Part shown: positions 1-8,797 of the stretch, piece after piece | How positions within the stretch are numbered: position 1 is the first letter of the stretch | Layout of the letters: every line of letters starts with the position of its first letter | Source of the DNA: Marinilabilia sp964403175 | GTDB lineage: Bacteria > Bacteroidota > Bacteroidia > Bacteroidales > Marinilabiliaceae | Reading direction: 5' to 3' | Assembly (NCBI GenBank): GCA_964403175.1 | Contig: CAYOFH010000003.1 | Coordinates: 1 to 64,000, forward strand | Length of the DNA: 64,000 nucleotides | Notes under the pieces: generated by a model | The model's input: only the letters and a program-made list of their open reading frames with translations | Databases searched by the model: none | Told to the model about the DNA's origin: nothing | Translations under genes and position numbers: made by a program

Positions 1-1774
1 ACAAATCCTCTTCCGTTGAGACGACTCCCAATTTACTGTGAATACGGCTTAACGGATATTCTCTGGCAATAAGATCGGTTGCCAGGCTGCTGATCTGACT
101 GTCAGCATTGGAAACAAAAAACCTTGATGAAGAAAAATTTTCATTTTGATAATTTTCTTCATAAAGTTCCATCATTTTATTGTAAACAGGACTGACACTC
201 TCCAACTCATCCTGACGCAGCTCCATTACAATATATTCACCCACCGAAACTTCCTTTTTTCCGTCTTCAAATTCAAACTCTCCCAGGGAGGCTTCACCAT
301 ATTTCAATAAAAAACGCAAAACTTCCCGCTCTTCTGTTTCAAACGGGTTTGATGATGTAGCAGTCCCTGTCGTCATTTGGGCAGACGACTGACGCGGAGA
401 AGCACCGGCTGCTATAAAGTCAGAAGAAGTATTATTATAAGATGCCCTTTTAGAGGAATCTTCCTGCCGTTTCTTCCGGAGTTTTCCAATCTCCATGTAC
501 AGAACCTGTTCCTCAACTTTCATGATCCTGCTGCAATCTTTCACATATTCGGTCCGGGTAATAGAATCGGGAATTACTGATATGGTTCTGACAATATCCT
601 GAACCAGACGAGCACGTGCAATAGGATCATCTTTGGCCTCTTCAAGCAACAGGCCTGTCTTAAAGCGAATAAAATCAGTCTCATGCTTGTGGATATATTC
701 ACGCAAAACTTCTCCACCCAGTTTTTTTGCATACGAATCGGGATCTTCGCCATCCGGGAGTAACAGGACTTTTACATTTAGTCCCTCTTCGAGCACCAGA
801 TCAATACCCCGGAGCGAGGCTTTGATCCCTGCAGCGTCACCATCAAAAATAATGGTCAGATTTTTTGAAAACCGGGCAATCAAACGAATCTGATCCGGCG
901 TAAGAGCAGTTCCGGAAGAAGCCACTACATTACTGATTCCTGCCTGATGAAAAGAGAGTACATCCGTATATCCCTCCACCAGAATACATTTGTCCTGACG
1001 GGCGATTTCCTGACGGGCCTGATAAATTCCGTAAAGAACTCTGCTTTTATGATAAATCTCCGACTCGGGAGAATTCAGATATTTGGCAGTTTTGGCATCG
1101 GTTCGCAAAACCCGGCCTCCAAAACCAATTACTTTTCCTGCCAGACTGTGGATCGGAAATATTACCCGTCCCCGGAAACGGTCAGCTTTGTAATCATCAC
1201 GGACGATGGTAAGTCCGGTTTTCTCAAGAAACTCCTGTTTATAGCCCTGCCTCAGGGCCTCTTTGGTAAAAGCATCTTTCATCTCGGGCGAATAGCCCAG
1301 CTGAAATTTCTGAATGATGTCATCGCGAAAACTGCGTTCTCTGAAATATCCCAGTCCAACAGATTTTCCTTCATCCGATTTGTGAAGGCGATCCATAAAA
1401 TAATTGGCTGCAAAATTGGTTACGACCAGCATACTCTCCCGGTCATTCTGATGAGACATCTCCTCGGGAGTCAGTTCCTTTTCCTCAATATGAATGTGGA
1501 ACTTTTTGCCCAGAGTCTTAATGGCTTCAACGAAAGATATTTGTTCGTGATCCATCAGAAAATTCACCGCATTTCCTCCCTTTCCACAACCAAAACACTT
1601 ATAGATTCCTTTGTGAGGAGATACAATAAATGAAGGCGTCTTCTCATTATGGAAAGGACACAATCCAATATAATTGATGCCACGCCTCTTGAGGTTTACA
1701 AACTCAGAAACCACCTCTGTAATCTGGCCCTGAGCCGTATCCATTACCTTGTCTATAGTACCCTTATCTATCAT
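1..1774 (-). CDS. dnaG: DNA primase DnaG (C-terminus cut by window edge)
   Basis: DnaG synthesises the RNA primers for chromosomal replication, working with the DnaB helicase. The minus-strand frame is open from an ATG at 1774 to the window start, giving about 591 visible codons with no stop. The N-terminal zinc-ribbon is clear, with ligands C39, H42, C60 and C63 (CPFHNEKTPSF, then CFGCGKGG). The catalytic TOPRIM core follows at roughly residues 255-340, with the acidic motifs VEGYTDV and FDGDAAG. The C-terminal helicase-binding part continues outside the window. A purine-rich AGAGGGAGA stretch precedes the ATG. A TAnnTTTG promoter element lies about 110 bases upstream. Identity is secure; the gene is partial only because of the window edge. 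Confidence 0.97.
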   Translation of the reverse strand, partial: MIDKGTIDKVMDTAQGQITEVVSEFVNLKRRGINYIGLCPFHNEKTPSFIVSPHKGIYKCFGCGKGGNAVNFLMDHEQISFVEAIKTLGKKFHIHIEEKELTPEEMSHQNDRESMLVVTNFAANYFMDRLHKSDEGKSVGLGYFRERSFRDDIIQKFQLGYSPEMKDAFTKEALRQGYKQEFLEKTGLTIVRDDYKADRFRGRVIFPIHSLAGKVIGFGGRVLRTDAKTAKYLNSPESEIYHKSRVLYGIYQARQEIARQDKCILVEGYTDVLSFHQAGISNVVASSGTALTPDQIRLIARFSKNLTIIFDGDAAGIKASLRGIDLVLEEGLNVKVLLLPDGEDPDSYAKKLGGEVLREYIHKHETDFIRFKTGLLLEEAKDDPIARARLVQDIVRTISVIPDSITRTEYVKDCSRIMKVEEQVLYMEIGKLRKKRQEDSSKRASYNNTSSDFIAAGASPRQSSAQMTTGTATSSNPFETEEREVLRFLLKYGEASLGEFEFEDGKKEVSVGEYIVMELRQDELESVSPVYNKMMELYEENYQNENFSSSRFFVSNADSQISSLATDLIAREYPLSRIHSKLGVVSTEEDL

Positions 1775-1883
1775 TCTCCCTCTAAAAAATATTGGAATAT
1801 AGTCTTTGTTCCTGCCTTTTCGGATAAATTTTCAAAGAAGATTTAGCCTTAAAAATAATTGAAAAAAGGCGTGGATATTTGTT

Positions 1884-1912
1884 CAAAGTTATAAAAAATC
1901 AGCCGCAGACAA
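1884..1912 (-). promoter_or_regulatory. Candidate promoter for dnaG
   Basis: Read on the minus strand, TAACTTTG at 1891-1884 is a perfect Bacteroidetes -7 element (TAnnTTTG). A TTG at 1912-1910 sits 18 bases upstream as a possible -33 element. Both the position, about 110 bases before the dnaG ATG, and the orientation fit. The assignment rests on motif match only. Confidence 0.45.
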
Positions 1913-1955
1913 TGATATTTTTATTTGAGATAAGTTATAACTTTGTTATTCATCC

Positions 1956-2021
1956 ACAATAGATCGTTAGATTTTAAGATATCAGATTTAGGATAAACAC
2001 TATAACACTGATAATCTGTGC
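1956..2021 (+). repeat. 66-bp dispersed intergenic repeat, copy 1
   Basis: The copy starts ACAATAGATCGTTAGATTTT and ends ATAATCTGTGC. It aligns along its whole length with an inverted copy at 34347-34412. Its first 18 bases are identical to the copy at 8657, and a diverged copy is at 20497. All four copies lie outside genes. This one sits in the 381-base divergent spacer between dnaG and the sirtuin gene, which otherwise holds only promoter-like motifs. Confidence 0.6.
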
Positions 2022-2155
2022 GTTGATGAAAAAAACAGTACAATTTTTAAGCAATTAATGCTTAAATAGTTACAAAACCTTAACGGACTATTGCATCCAT
2101 TTACCATCGAAATTTGTAAGTGCCCCGTCCAAAATAACAAAAATAAAGTTCCGGC

Positions 2156-2848
2156 ATGAAAAAGAAACTTGTAGTTTTATCGGGATCAGGCATCAGTGCA
2201 GAAAGCGGTATTAAAACCTTTCGGGATATGGGTGGTCTGTGGGAACAGTATGATGTTACCGAAGTAGCTTCCCCTCAGGCATGGGAAGCTAATCGCCGAT
2301 TGGTACTTGATTTTTACAATCAACGCAGAAAGCAGCTCTTTGAGTGCGCTCCGAATGCAGCACATTTTGCTCTGGCGGAACTGGAGAATAATTTTGACGT
2401 CAGTATTATAACACAAAATGTAGATGACCTTCATGAACGAGCAGGCAGCACGAACGTTCTGCACCTACACGGAGAGTTAAAGAAGGTGCGCAGCACCAAA
2501 GATCCGTCTCTGATTTACGAATTGGATTACTGGGAGCTGAAAGAAGGCGATGTATGTGAAAAAGGATCTCAACTAAGACCACATATTGTGTGGTTTGGTG
2601 AACCGGTAGATACCATTGGGCAGGCAGCTGAAATTGCTGCTTCCGCAGATATTTTTCTTGTTGTGGGAACCTCTCTCTCGGTTTATCCGGCAGCAGGATT
2701 GATAGAATTTGTTTCCGAAAAAGTCCCCGTTTTCATCATTGATCCGGGGTCTCCGTCCTATACATCCTCCCCAAAGATCCAGGTAATAAAAGAAAAAGCT
2801 TCTACAGGAATGCAAATATTAACACAAAAGCTGGAAACCATGCTTTAA
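2156..2848 (+). CDS. cobB: NAD-dependent protein deacylase, sirtuin (CobB-like)
   Basis: Sirtuins remove acyl groups from protein lysines using NAD+, giving nicotinamide and O-acyl-ADP-ribose. The 230-residue length is normal for the small bacterial class. The NAD-binding motif GSGISAESG is at 10-18, TQNVDDLHERAG is at about 86-97 and the general-base His is H105 in HLHGEL. Y54 and R57 (YNQR) form the Tyr-xx-Arg pair typical of class III enzymes, which prefer succinyl or malonyl lysine. The four zinc-binding cysteines normally found after the HGEL motif are absent: only one Cys occurs there. This is also known for Bacteroides sirtuins. The gene is divergent from dnaG and convergent with the ATP synthase genes. 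Confidence 0.93.
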   Translation: MKKKLVVLSGSGISAESGIKTFRDMGGLWEQYDVTEVASPQAWEANRRLVLDFYNQRRKQLFECAPNAAHFALAELENNFDVSIITQNVDDLHERAGSTNVLHLHGELKKVRSTKDPSLIYELDYWELKEGDVCEKGSQLRPHIVWFGEPVDTIGQAAEIAASADIFLVVGTSLSVYPAAGLIEFVSEKVPVFIIDPGSPSYTSSPKIQVIKEKASTGMQILTQKLETML

Positions 2849-2881
2849 GCCGGGACCCCCCCATCAGTAATAATGCAATAT

Positions 2882-3757
2882 CTATTTTTTCAGTGCCTCG
2901 GCACCCGATGTAATTTCAATAAGTTCGTTGGTTATGGTCGATTGGCGAGCCTTATTGTACGATAACTGAAGATCCTTAATAAGGTCGGTTGCATTATCGG
3001 TGGCCTTATGCATGGAAGTCATTCTGGCCCCGTGTTCGGAGGCAATAGATTCCAACACTACCTGATAAAAAAGAGATCGCAGAGTTTTGGGCATTAAATC
3101 ATTAACAATGGTTTGCCGGTCTGGTTCCAGTATATATTTTGAAATAGGTTTATCCCTTTTAATATCAGGCATTTCAATGGGCAAAAACTGCTGAACCTGA
3201 ACCTGCTGAACAGCAGCATTAATAAACTCATTGTAAATCACTATCGATTTTTTCAAGATTCCAAGGTCATACTCCTCTAATAACTCTTCTGCCAACATGG
3301 AAATTTTCTCAAAGGAAGGATTTACAAGCTGACCTTCTTCCCATGTGTGAGGAATGATATTTCTTGAGCGCAACATTTTCCATGCCTGTTTGCCCAGAAC
3401 TCTGATTTCAATATTTCCATTACGGTAATCTTCTCTAAGGTCTGTTTTCAGAAGTTGTTGTGTCGCTTTTACGATATTGGCATTGTACGCTCCACAGAGT
3501 CCCCTGTTGGATGCAATGACCCACAAAACTACTTTTTCACCTCTACCAGGAGTTGTATAGTTAATTTTTACATCCTTATTGGCCGACACCATATCATTGA
3601 TAATCCCAATAAGATGAGAAGTATAGGGCCGTATATGATCAACATCATCCTGGGCTTTTTTCAGGCGGGCTGCAGAAACCATTTTCATGGCACTGGTAAC
3701 CTGCCTGGTAGTTTTAATGGTCCCAATGCGTGTTCGTATGTCTTTTAAGTTTCCCAT
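2882..3757 (-). CDS. atpG: F1F0 ATP synthase gamma subunit
   Basis: This is the central rotor stalk of F1, which couples c-ring rotation to catalysis in the alpha3beta3 head. The 291-residue product has both conserved terminal helices. The N-terminus runs LKDIRTRIGTIKTTRQVTSA, and the C-terminus carries the family signature ASEHGARMTSMHKATDNA and a last helix with a ITNELIEITSGAEAL ending. It is the last gene of the minus-strand ATP synthase operon, 8 bases after atpA. In many bacteria atpD and atpC follow gamma, but here a convergent sirtuin gene comes next, so beta and epsilon must be encoded elsewhere. Confidence 0.97.
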   Translation of the reverse strand: MGNLKDIRTRIGTIKTTRQVTSAMKMVSAARLKKAQDDVDHIRPYTSHLIGIINDMVSANKDVKINYTTPGRGEKVVLWVIASNRGLCGAYNANIVKATQQLLKTDLREDYRNGNIEIRVLGKQAWKMLRSRNIIPHTWEEGQLVNPSFEKISMLAEELLEEYDLGILKKSIVIYNEFINAAVQQVQVQQFLPIEMPDIKRDKPISKYILEPDRQTIVNDLMPKTLRSLFYQVVLESIASEHGARMTSMHKATDNATDLIKDLQLSYNKARQSTITNELIEITSGAEALKK

Positions 3758-3765
3758 TTATTGGA

Positions 3766-5355
3766 TTATTCTTCCCGATCAACATCAAAATGTGAAGCCA
3801 CATCAAGGGCGACTTTTTCAATTTTTCCTGTAATCTCGTCATCAAATCTGCCTTCCAGAATACCTTTCAACACATCATTGTAACGAACCTCCAGTGTTTC
3901 GATAAACTCGCGTTCAAATTCTTTAATTTTGTCCATAGGTACATCTTTCAACAACCCTCTGGTTCCGCAATAAATAACAGCCACCTGTTGCTCAACACGA
4001 ACCGGTTGATATTGTGCCTGTTTAAGCAGCTCAACATTTTTTCTCCCTTTATCTAAAACAGCCATGGTAGCAGGATCAAGGTCGGAACCAAATTTTGAAA
4101 ATGCTTCCAGTTCGCGATATTGGGCCTGATCAAGTTTTAATGTTCCTGCCACTTTTTTCATGGGTTTTATCTGAGCATTACCACCTACCCTGGATACGGA
4201 AATACCAACGTTAATTGCAGGTCGAACACCTGCATTGAACAGGTTATTCTCCAGAAATATCTGACCATCAGTAATAGAAATAACGTTTGTCGGAATATAA
4301 GCAGAGACATCTCCGGCCTGTGTCTCAATAATTGGTAGTGCGGTGAGAGTACCCCCTCCCTTTACAAGAGATCTGATTGATTCAGGAATATCGTTCATTT
4401 TTGCGGCCACTTTATCCGACTCAATAATCTTAGCTGCCCTTTCAAGAAGTCTGGAGTGAAGATAAAAAATATCCCCTGGGAAAGCTTCACGCCCCGGCGG
4501 ACGTCTCAGCAACAGTGATACTTCCCTGTAGGAAACCGACTGTTTGGAAAGATCATCATAAACGATCAAAGCATGCCGTCCAGTATCTCTGAAAAATTCG
4601 CCTATGGCAGTTCCGGCAAAAGGGGCATAGAATTGCATGGCTGCTGGTTCGGAAGCAGAGGCTGAAACTATGATGGTATAATCCATAGCTCCGTGTTTCT
4701 GGAGAGTACTAACGATCTGGGCCACGGTAGAACCCTTTTGTCCTATCGCCACATAGATACAATAAACCGGATTCCCGGCATCATAAAAAGGTTTTTGGTT
4801 AAGAATAGTATCCAGGGCAATAGCTGTTTTGCCTGTCTGCCTGTCTCCAATAATCAACTCTCGCTGTCCCCTTCCAATGGGTGTCATGGCATCGATGGCT
4901 TTCAGGCCGGTTTGCAAAGGTTCCTTCACCGGCTGGCGAAAAATAACCTGGGGAGCTTTTCTTTCGATCGGCATCTCATAAAGTTCTCCTGTCAGAGAGC
5001 CCCTCCCGTCAATAGGTTGCCCAAGGGTGTTCAAAACACGGCCTACCATACTGTCGCCTACCTTTATTGAAGCAATTCGTCCCGTACGTCTTACCACATC
5101 CCCCTCACTTACAAGGTGTGAATCTCCAAAAAGTACTACTCCAACACTGTCCGCTTCCAGATTCAGGACTACACCTACACAATTTTCAAACTCCACAAGT
5201 TCATTGGACTGAGCGTTGGATAAACCATACACCCTGGCAATACCATCACCAACCTGCAAAACAGTTCCCACCTCTTCCAGTTCTGTGGCAGATTGAAATC
5301 CTTCAATTTCTTTTTTTAATAGTTCGGAAACTTCCGATGGACGAATTTGTTCCAT
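3766..5355 (-). CDS. atpA: F1F0 ATP synthase alpha subunit
   Basis: This is the non-catalytic nucleotide-binding subunit of the F1 head. At 529 residues it is close to the family norm with a slight C-terminal extension. The P-loop GDRQTGKT is at 170-177, and the alpha signature PAINVGISVSRVGG, with its arginine finger, lies near residue 375. The N-terminal membrane-proximal segment that binds the delta subunit (MEQIRPSEVSELLKKEI) is present. It lies between atpH (12-base gap) and atpG (8-base gap), consistent with a single transcript and stoichiometric production. Confidence 0.98.
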   Translation of the reverse strand: MEQIRPSEVSELLKKEIEGFQSATELEEVGTVLQVGDGIARVYGLSNAQSNELVEFENCVGVVLNLEADSVGVVLFGDSHLVSEGDVVRRTGRIASIKVGDSMVGRVLNTLGQPIDGRGSLTGELYEMPIERKAPQVIFRQPVKEPLQTGLKAIDAMTPIGRGQRELIIGDRQTGKTAIALDTILNQKPFYDAGNPVYCIYVAIGQKGSTVAQIVSTLQKHGAMDYTIIVSASASEPAAMQFYAPFAGTAIGEFFRDTGRHALIVYDDLSKQSVSYREVSLLLRRPPGREAFPGDIFYLHSRLLERAAKIIESDKVAAKMNDIPESIRSLVKGGGTLTALPIIETQAGDVSAYIPTNVISITDGQIFLENNLFNAGVRPAINVGISVSRVGGNAQIKPMKKVAGTLKLDQAQYRELEAFSKFGSDLDPATMAVLDKGRKNVELLKQAQYQPVRVEQQVAVIYCGTRGLLKDVPMDKIKEFEREFIETLEVRYNDVLKGILEGRFDDEITGKIEKVALDVASHFDVDREE

Positions 5356-5367
5356 ACAAGTTATATT

Positions 5368-5904
5368 TTAACTCATGATTTTCTTTTTCAACAATTTGAT
5401 TTGATGTGCAATACTGTTATCCACAATTTTGTCATCAACCAACAGAATCAGCCCCCCGATAATCTCAGGTTTCACGCTTATCTCCATTTCAATAGGAGCA
5501 TTAAACTCTCTTTCCAGAAAGTTTTGCATCTCCTCCAGATAAAGATTATCAAAAGGTACTGCAGTAATAAGCTTAACACTACGAATACCTTTATGCTTCT
5601 TATAAAGGTCTTTAAAATAACGGAGTATATCTCCCAGAAATGATTCCCGGTTTTTATCAATTACCATTTCAACGAACCTCATCATCAAAAGATGTTGTTC
5701 ATTTCCGAGAACTTTTGTCAGGACTTCCTTTTTTTTAGAAGCTTTAATAACAGGATTGTTCATAAATGAACAGAAGTCCCTGACACTAAGACAATGATCC
5801 AACAGCATCCCGGCATCTTTAAAAAACCTGTCAAGTTCATTTTTCTCTTTTCCTAATTCAAAAAGAGCAGTTGCATACCTAACTGTTATGGGGCCCCGGT
5901 TCAT
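5368..5904 (-). CDS. atpH: F1F0 ATP synthase delta subunit
   Basis: This is the peripheral-stalk protein that joins the b subunits to the top of F1. The 178-residue product has the usual helical N-terminal domain (ITVRYATALFELGKEKNELD) and the C-terminal signature KPEIIGGLILLVDDKIVDNS. Sequence conservation in this family is low, but length, the C-terminal motif and its position between atpF (9-base gap) and atpA make the call firm. Confidence 0.95.
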   Translation of the reverse strand: MNRGPITVRYATALFELGKEKNELDRFFKDAGMLLDHCLSVRDFCSFMNNPVIKASKKKEVLTKVLGNEQHLLMMRFVEMVIDKNRESFLGDILRYFKDLYKKHKGIRSVKLITAVPFDNLYLEEMQNFLEREFNAPIEMEISVKPEIIGGLILLVDDKIVDNSIAHQIKLLKKKIMS

Positions 5905-5913
5905 TCTTTACAC

Positions 5914-6408
5914 TTAGTTTAAATTCAACTCTTTGAGATAAGTATTTATCACTTTTTTCTGCTTATCGTCTCCGGAAAGCTCTTCCCTGAGAATTTTCTC
6001 AGCTATCTCTATAGAAAGGCGACCAATTGTTGAACGGATTTCGTTCATAGCATCTTCCCGCTGCTTCTGTATGTCCAACACGGCCTTTTCGAGCATCTTA
6101 CGGCCTTCTTCCTGTGCTGCAAAACGGGCTTCTTCAAGGATTTCAGTTTTCATCTGGCGGGCCTCTTTAAGAATAAAATCCCTTTCTTTGCGGGCCTCCT
6201 CGGTTATTTTTCTCCGCTTTTGCTCCAACAATTCTACATCCTCACGGGCCCGCTTAGCATCTTCAAGTGCAAAGAAGATTGTTTCCTCACGTACTTTCAA
6301 TGCACGCAAAATAGAAGGCCATGCATATTTACGAAGTATCAGCAACAGAATTATAAAAGTCAGCGAAGTCCAGAATACCAATCCGGGACTGGGTGTCAGT
6401 AGTTCCAT
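5914..6408 (-). CDS. atpF: F1F0 ATP synthase b subunit
   Basis: This is the membrane-anchored peripheral stalk of F0. It has an N-terminal transmembrane helix (about residues 8-28, containing FWTSLTFIILLLIL) followed by about 120 residues of charged, alanine-rich coiled coil, the classical b architecture. The 164-residue length is normal. Only one b-type gene is present, so the stalk is presumably a homodimer. It lies between atpE and atpH. Confidence 0.95.
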   Translation of the reverse strand: MELLTPSPGLVFWTSLTFIILLLILRKYAWPSILRALKVREETIFFALEDAKRAREDVELLEQKRRKITEEARKERDFILKEARQMKTEILEEARFAAQEEGRKMLEKAVLDIQKQREDAMNEIRSTIGRLSIEIAEKILREELSGDDKQKKVINTYLKELNLN

Positions 6409-6448
6409 AGGTCTATTTTTGGATTAATCCCCAATACGAAGGAACCAG

Positions 6449-6658
6449 TTAGGCAACAAGCCAGGCAACGACAATGGCAAAAAGCGAAACCCCTTCAATA
6501 AGAGCTGCAGCTACAATCATTGCTGTTTGTATTTTCGAACTTATTTCAGGCTGACGGCTCATGGCTTCCATTGCCGACTGACCAATTTTACTAATACCAA
6601 TGGCGGCTCCAAATACAATAATGCCAAGGCCCAATGCTGTTAATGAGAATACTTCCAT
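6449..6658 (-). CDS. atpE: F1F0 ATP synthase c subunit
   Basis: This is the proteolipid that forms the ion-carrying rotor ring. The 69 residues form two hydrophobic helices around the polar loop RQPE (35-38). E55 in ALIEGVSLF is the ion-binding carboxylate. The residue after E55 is Gly, and no Gln occupies the position that coordinates sodium in Ilyobacter-type rings. The residues visible therefore suggest proton rather than sodium coupling; this is an inference from known ligand positions. It is flanked by atpB and atpF. Confidence 0.96.
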   Translation of the reverse strand: MEVFSLTALGLGIIVFGAAIGISKIGQSAMEAMSRQPEISSKIQTAMIVAAALIEGVSLFAIVVAWLVA

Positions 6659-6670
6659 GTCTTAAAATTT

Positions 6671-7744
6671 TTAATGTTCTGCTTTTTTGGTTGATGCCCC
6701 AATAAAAAGGGCGGTAAGTAATGTGAAAATATAGGCCTGTAATACCGCTACCAAAAACTCAAGTAAAAACATTACTAAAGAAAGCAGTATAGATACAGGT
6801 GCAATGTAAATAGATTTGAGTATAAAAATAATGGATACCAGACTCAAGATAATAATATGTCCTGCAGTAATATTCGCAAATAAACGAATCATCAATGCAA
6901 ATGGTTTGGTAAAAATTCCTATTATCTCAACAGGAACCAAAAAAATCTTAACGAAAAATGGTACCCCGGGCACCAGAAATATATGTTTCCAGTAATCTCG
7001 TGAAGCAAATAAATTTATGGCTATCAATGAAAACACAGCCATAGTGGCCGTAAAACTAATATTACCGGACAGATTGCTGGCTCCGGGGAAAAAGGGAACC
7101 AGTCCAATCATATTATTAATCCAGATAAAAAAGAACATGGTCAGTAAAAATGGCACATACCTGTCTGCTTTATCTCTATCTATCTGCGTTCTGGCGATAT
7201 CATCACGAACAAATAATATAATTGGTTCCAGTACTGCCCTAAATCCTTTGGGCGGAGCCATTCCAAACCTTGCATAAGCCCTGCCTGCAGACACAAACAT
7301 AAATAACAACAAAATTGCAGACATCAGCATACTTGCGGTATGTTGGGTAACCGAAAAGTCTAATGGAGATTGATTGATTATAGTTCCGTTTGCATCCTTT
7401 TGAAGGTTTCCCTCCGAATCGGTCAGGTAAAAGGTCTCATTTTTCAAAACCACAAATTCTGTGTTCCCTATTGAAACAGGATCGTCATGATGATAAAAAC
7501 TATCGGAAGAATAAAACCAAAGACTTCCGTCGTGCCATAATATTACAGGAAGAGGAAGAGATAAGTGAACTTCCTGACCATGTCGGTTAGTATAATTGAT
7601 AACATGCCACTGATGCGAATCACTAATATGTCCCATGATTAACCCGAAAACATCAAGCGAGCCATCTTCATTTTCGTAACCGGCGGCTGCCTTCAGGTTC
7701 AGACTGTTAAAAAGCAAAAATAACAACAGTATAATTCTAGTCAT
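6671..7744 (-). CDS. atpB: F1F0 ATP synthase a subunit with N-terminal extension
   Basis: This is the membrane stator that forms the proton half-channels against the c-ring. The essential arginine is in LMIRLFANITAGH, 71 residues from the C-terminus. Several transmembrane helices fill the C-terminal two thirds. Before them are a signal-peptide-like start (MTRIILLLFLLFNSLNLKA) and a polar domain of about 120 residues, the extended a-subunit type common in Bacteroidota. I place the start at the Met at 7744; an in-frame Met at 7774 would add ten residues. The first ATP synthase subunit gene of the block, it is separated by about 520 bases from the AtpI-like gene upstream. Confidence 0.95.
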   Translation of the reverse strand: MTRIILLLFLLFNSLNLKAAAGYENEDGSLDVFGLIMGHISDSHQWHVINYTNRHGQEVHLSLPLPVILWHDGSLWFYSSDSFYHHDDPVSIGNTEFVVLKNETFYLTDSEGNLQKDANGTIINQSPLDFSVTQHTASMLMSAILLLFMFVSAGRAYARFGMAPPKGFRAVLEPIILFVRDDIARTQIDRDKADRYVPFLLTMFFFIWINNMIGLVPFFPGASNLSGNISFTATMAVFSLIAINLFASRDYWKHIFLVPGVPFFVKIFLVPVEIIGIFTKPFALMIRLFANITAGHIIILSLVSIIFILKSIYIAPVSILLSLVMFLLEFLVAVLQAYIFTLLTALFIGASTKKAEH

Positions 7745-7774
7745 CTGGACAAAAAATGATGAAAAACAATACAT

Positions 7775-8263
7775 TTAAAACCCGGTTTTTAGGCAGATCG
7801 GGCAATGTCAAAATAGAAAACGTATTTTAATGTGATTAAAAATGATAATAACAATCATTTAAAAATTCTATACGCTACTGCTCTCTTTGAAGTTTCAATT
7901 TATGGAAAAATCTATAATAACAATAAAGTTCATTTCCTTTTTATTCAGGTTCTGCTGAAAAACGCATAAAATTTTATGTATAAATCACTTATCACTAATA
8001 ATTAGTATCTGTAAGTGTAAGGTTTTTCGAAAGAAACAGGGAATCTTTTCTCTGGAAAGCCTGCTGAAGCGGACTGAGATGGGTGTTTGTGGCGCCTTTA
8101 AAACACCCTGATAAAGCAAAGGTTCATAAATTGCGGCTAACCTCCCCCATCATCCTGCTTTAAGCCGGCTTCACTTGTAAATTCGCGCTAACTGATTTTT
8201 TCAGCAAGCCTTGTAGAAACCTGTACTTGAGACAGAAAAATTTGCTAGTTAAAAGGGCCCTGA
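7775..8263. other. 489-base spacer with an inverted-repeat-bounded stretch
   Basis: There is no convincing gene on either strand. CTGCTGAAAAA at 7952-7962 and its inverted counterpart TTTTTTCAGCAAG near 8196-8208 bound a 260-base stretch like a worn transposable element. Inside are a hairpin GGGTGTTT...AAACACCC near 8080-8112 and a short palindrome AAGCCGGCTT near 8162. No AtpZ-like gene is present. Confidence 0.35.
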
Positions 8264-8653
8264 TTAATTTCTCTTACTGAAAAGCCATTGAATTTTCCAT
8301 TTTGTATCCAGCCCCATTAAAATGAGATAGCCTACAACAGCGGGAATCACAAAAGCCTCAACATCAGCATGGCTTTTGTCGAAAAATAATATAATAAGAA
8401 CCGGGATCAATAACATTTTCAACATGGAAAGCCCGGCAAAAAGAAATCCCAGGTTATCGGGCCAAATATTACGGATTTCTTTCAAAATAAATGTGCTCAG
8501 AGGAAAAAGCGAAATCATAATGAGAGCAAGAAATATCCAGTTTCCTGGCACATGTCCTGCTTCAATAAAAACAACAAGGCCTGCCAGTCCTTTGATTAGC
8601 AGGCCATAAATAAATTCTTTTATTAATAATACTTTATATAAAAGTAGTCCCAT
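8264..8653 (-). CDS. Four-helix membrane protein, AtpI-like candidate
   Basis: This 129-residue, strongly hydrophobic protein has about four predicted transmembrane segments: near 10-30, 38-58 (NWIFLALIMISLFPL), 70-92 and 100-118. It ends in a short basic tail. I recognise no motif. Its position between the bactofilin gene and atpB matches the small AtpI or DUF6168-type membrane proteins that precede F0 genes in many Bacteroidota and are thought to help c-ring assembly. That role is inferred from context only. Confidence 0.6.
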   Translation of the reverse strand: MGLLLYKVLLIKEFIYGLLIKGLAGLVVFIEAGHVPGNWIFLALIMISLFPLSTFILKEIRNIWPDNLGFLFAGLSMLKMLLIPVLIILFFDKSHADVEAFVIPAVVGYLILMGLDTKWKIQWLFSKRN

Positions 8654-8656
8654 TAT

Positions 8657-8714
8657 ACAATAGATCGTTAGATTCTTAAAAACAGAGAGATCATTTAAAC
8701 ACTGATATTTTGAC
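8657..8714 (+). repeat. Dispersed intergenic repeat, copy 3 (diverged)
   Basis: It starts ACAATAGATCGTTAGATTCT, sharing the first 18 bases with copy 1, and has a recognisable distal part (AAACACTGATATTTTG) but a shortened middle. It begins just 4 bases before the ATG of the minus-strand AtpI-like gene, so it occupies that gene's leader and separates it from the bactofilin gene. Confidence 0.5.
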
Positions 8715-8797
8715 TTTTTTCATTAACATCAGTAGAGAACAAACAACTAAATCTTGGGTTCTTGCAAAAGCAACACGAACTATTGAATAAAAGACAT

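Noticed and set aside
6449..6658. Sodium-coupled ATP synthase
   Set aside because: The c subunit lacks the Gln and the Glu-Ser/Thr pair used for sodium binding in known sodium rings.
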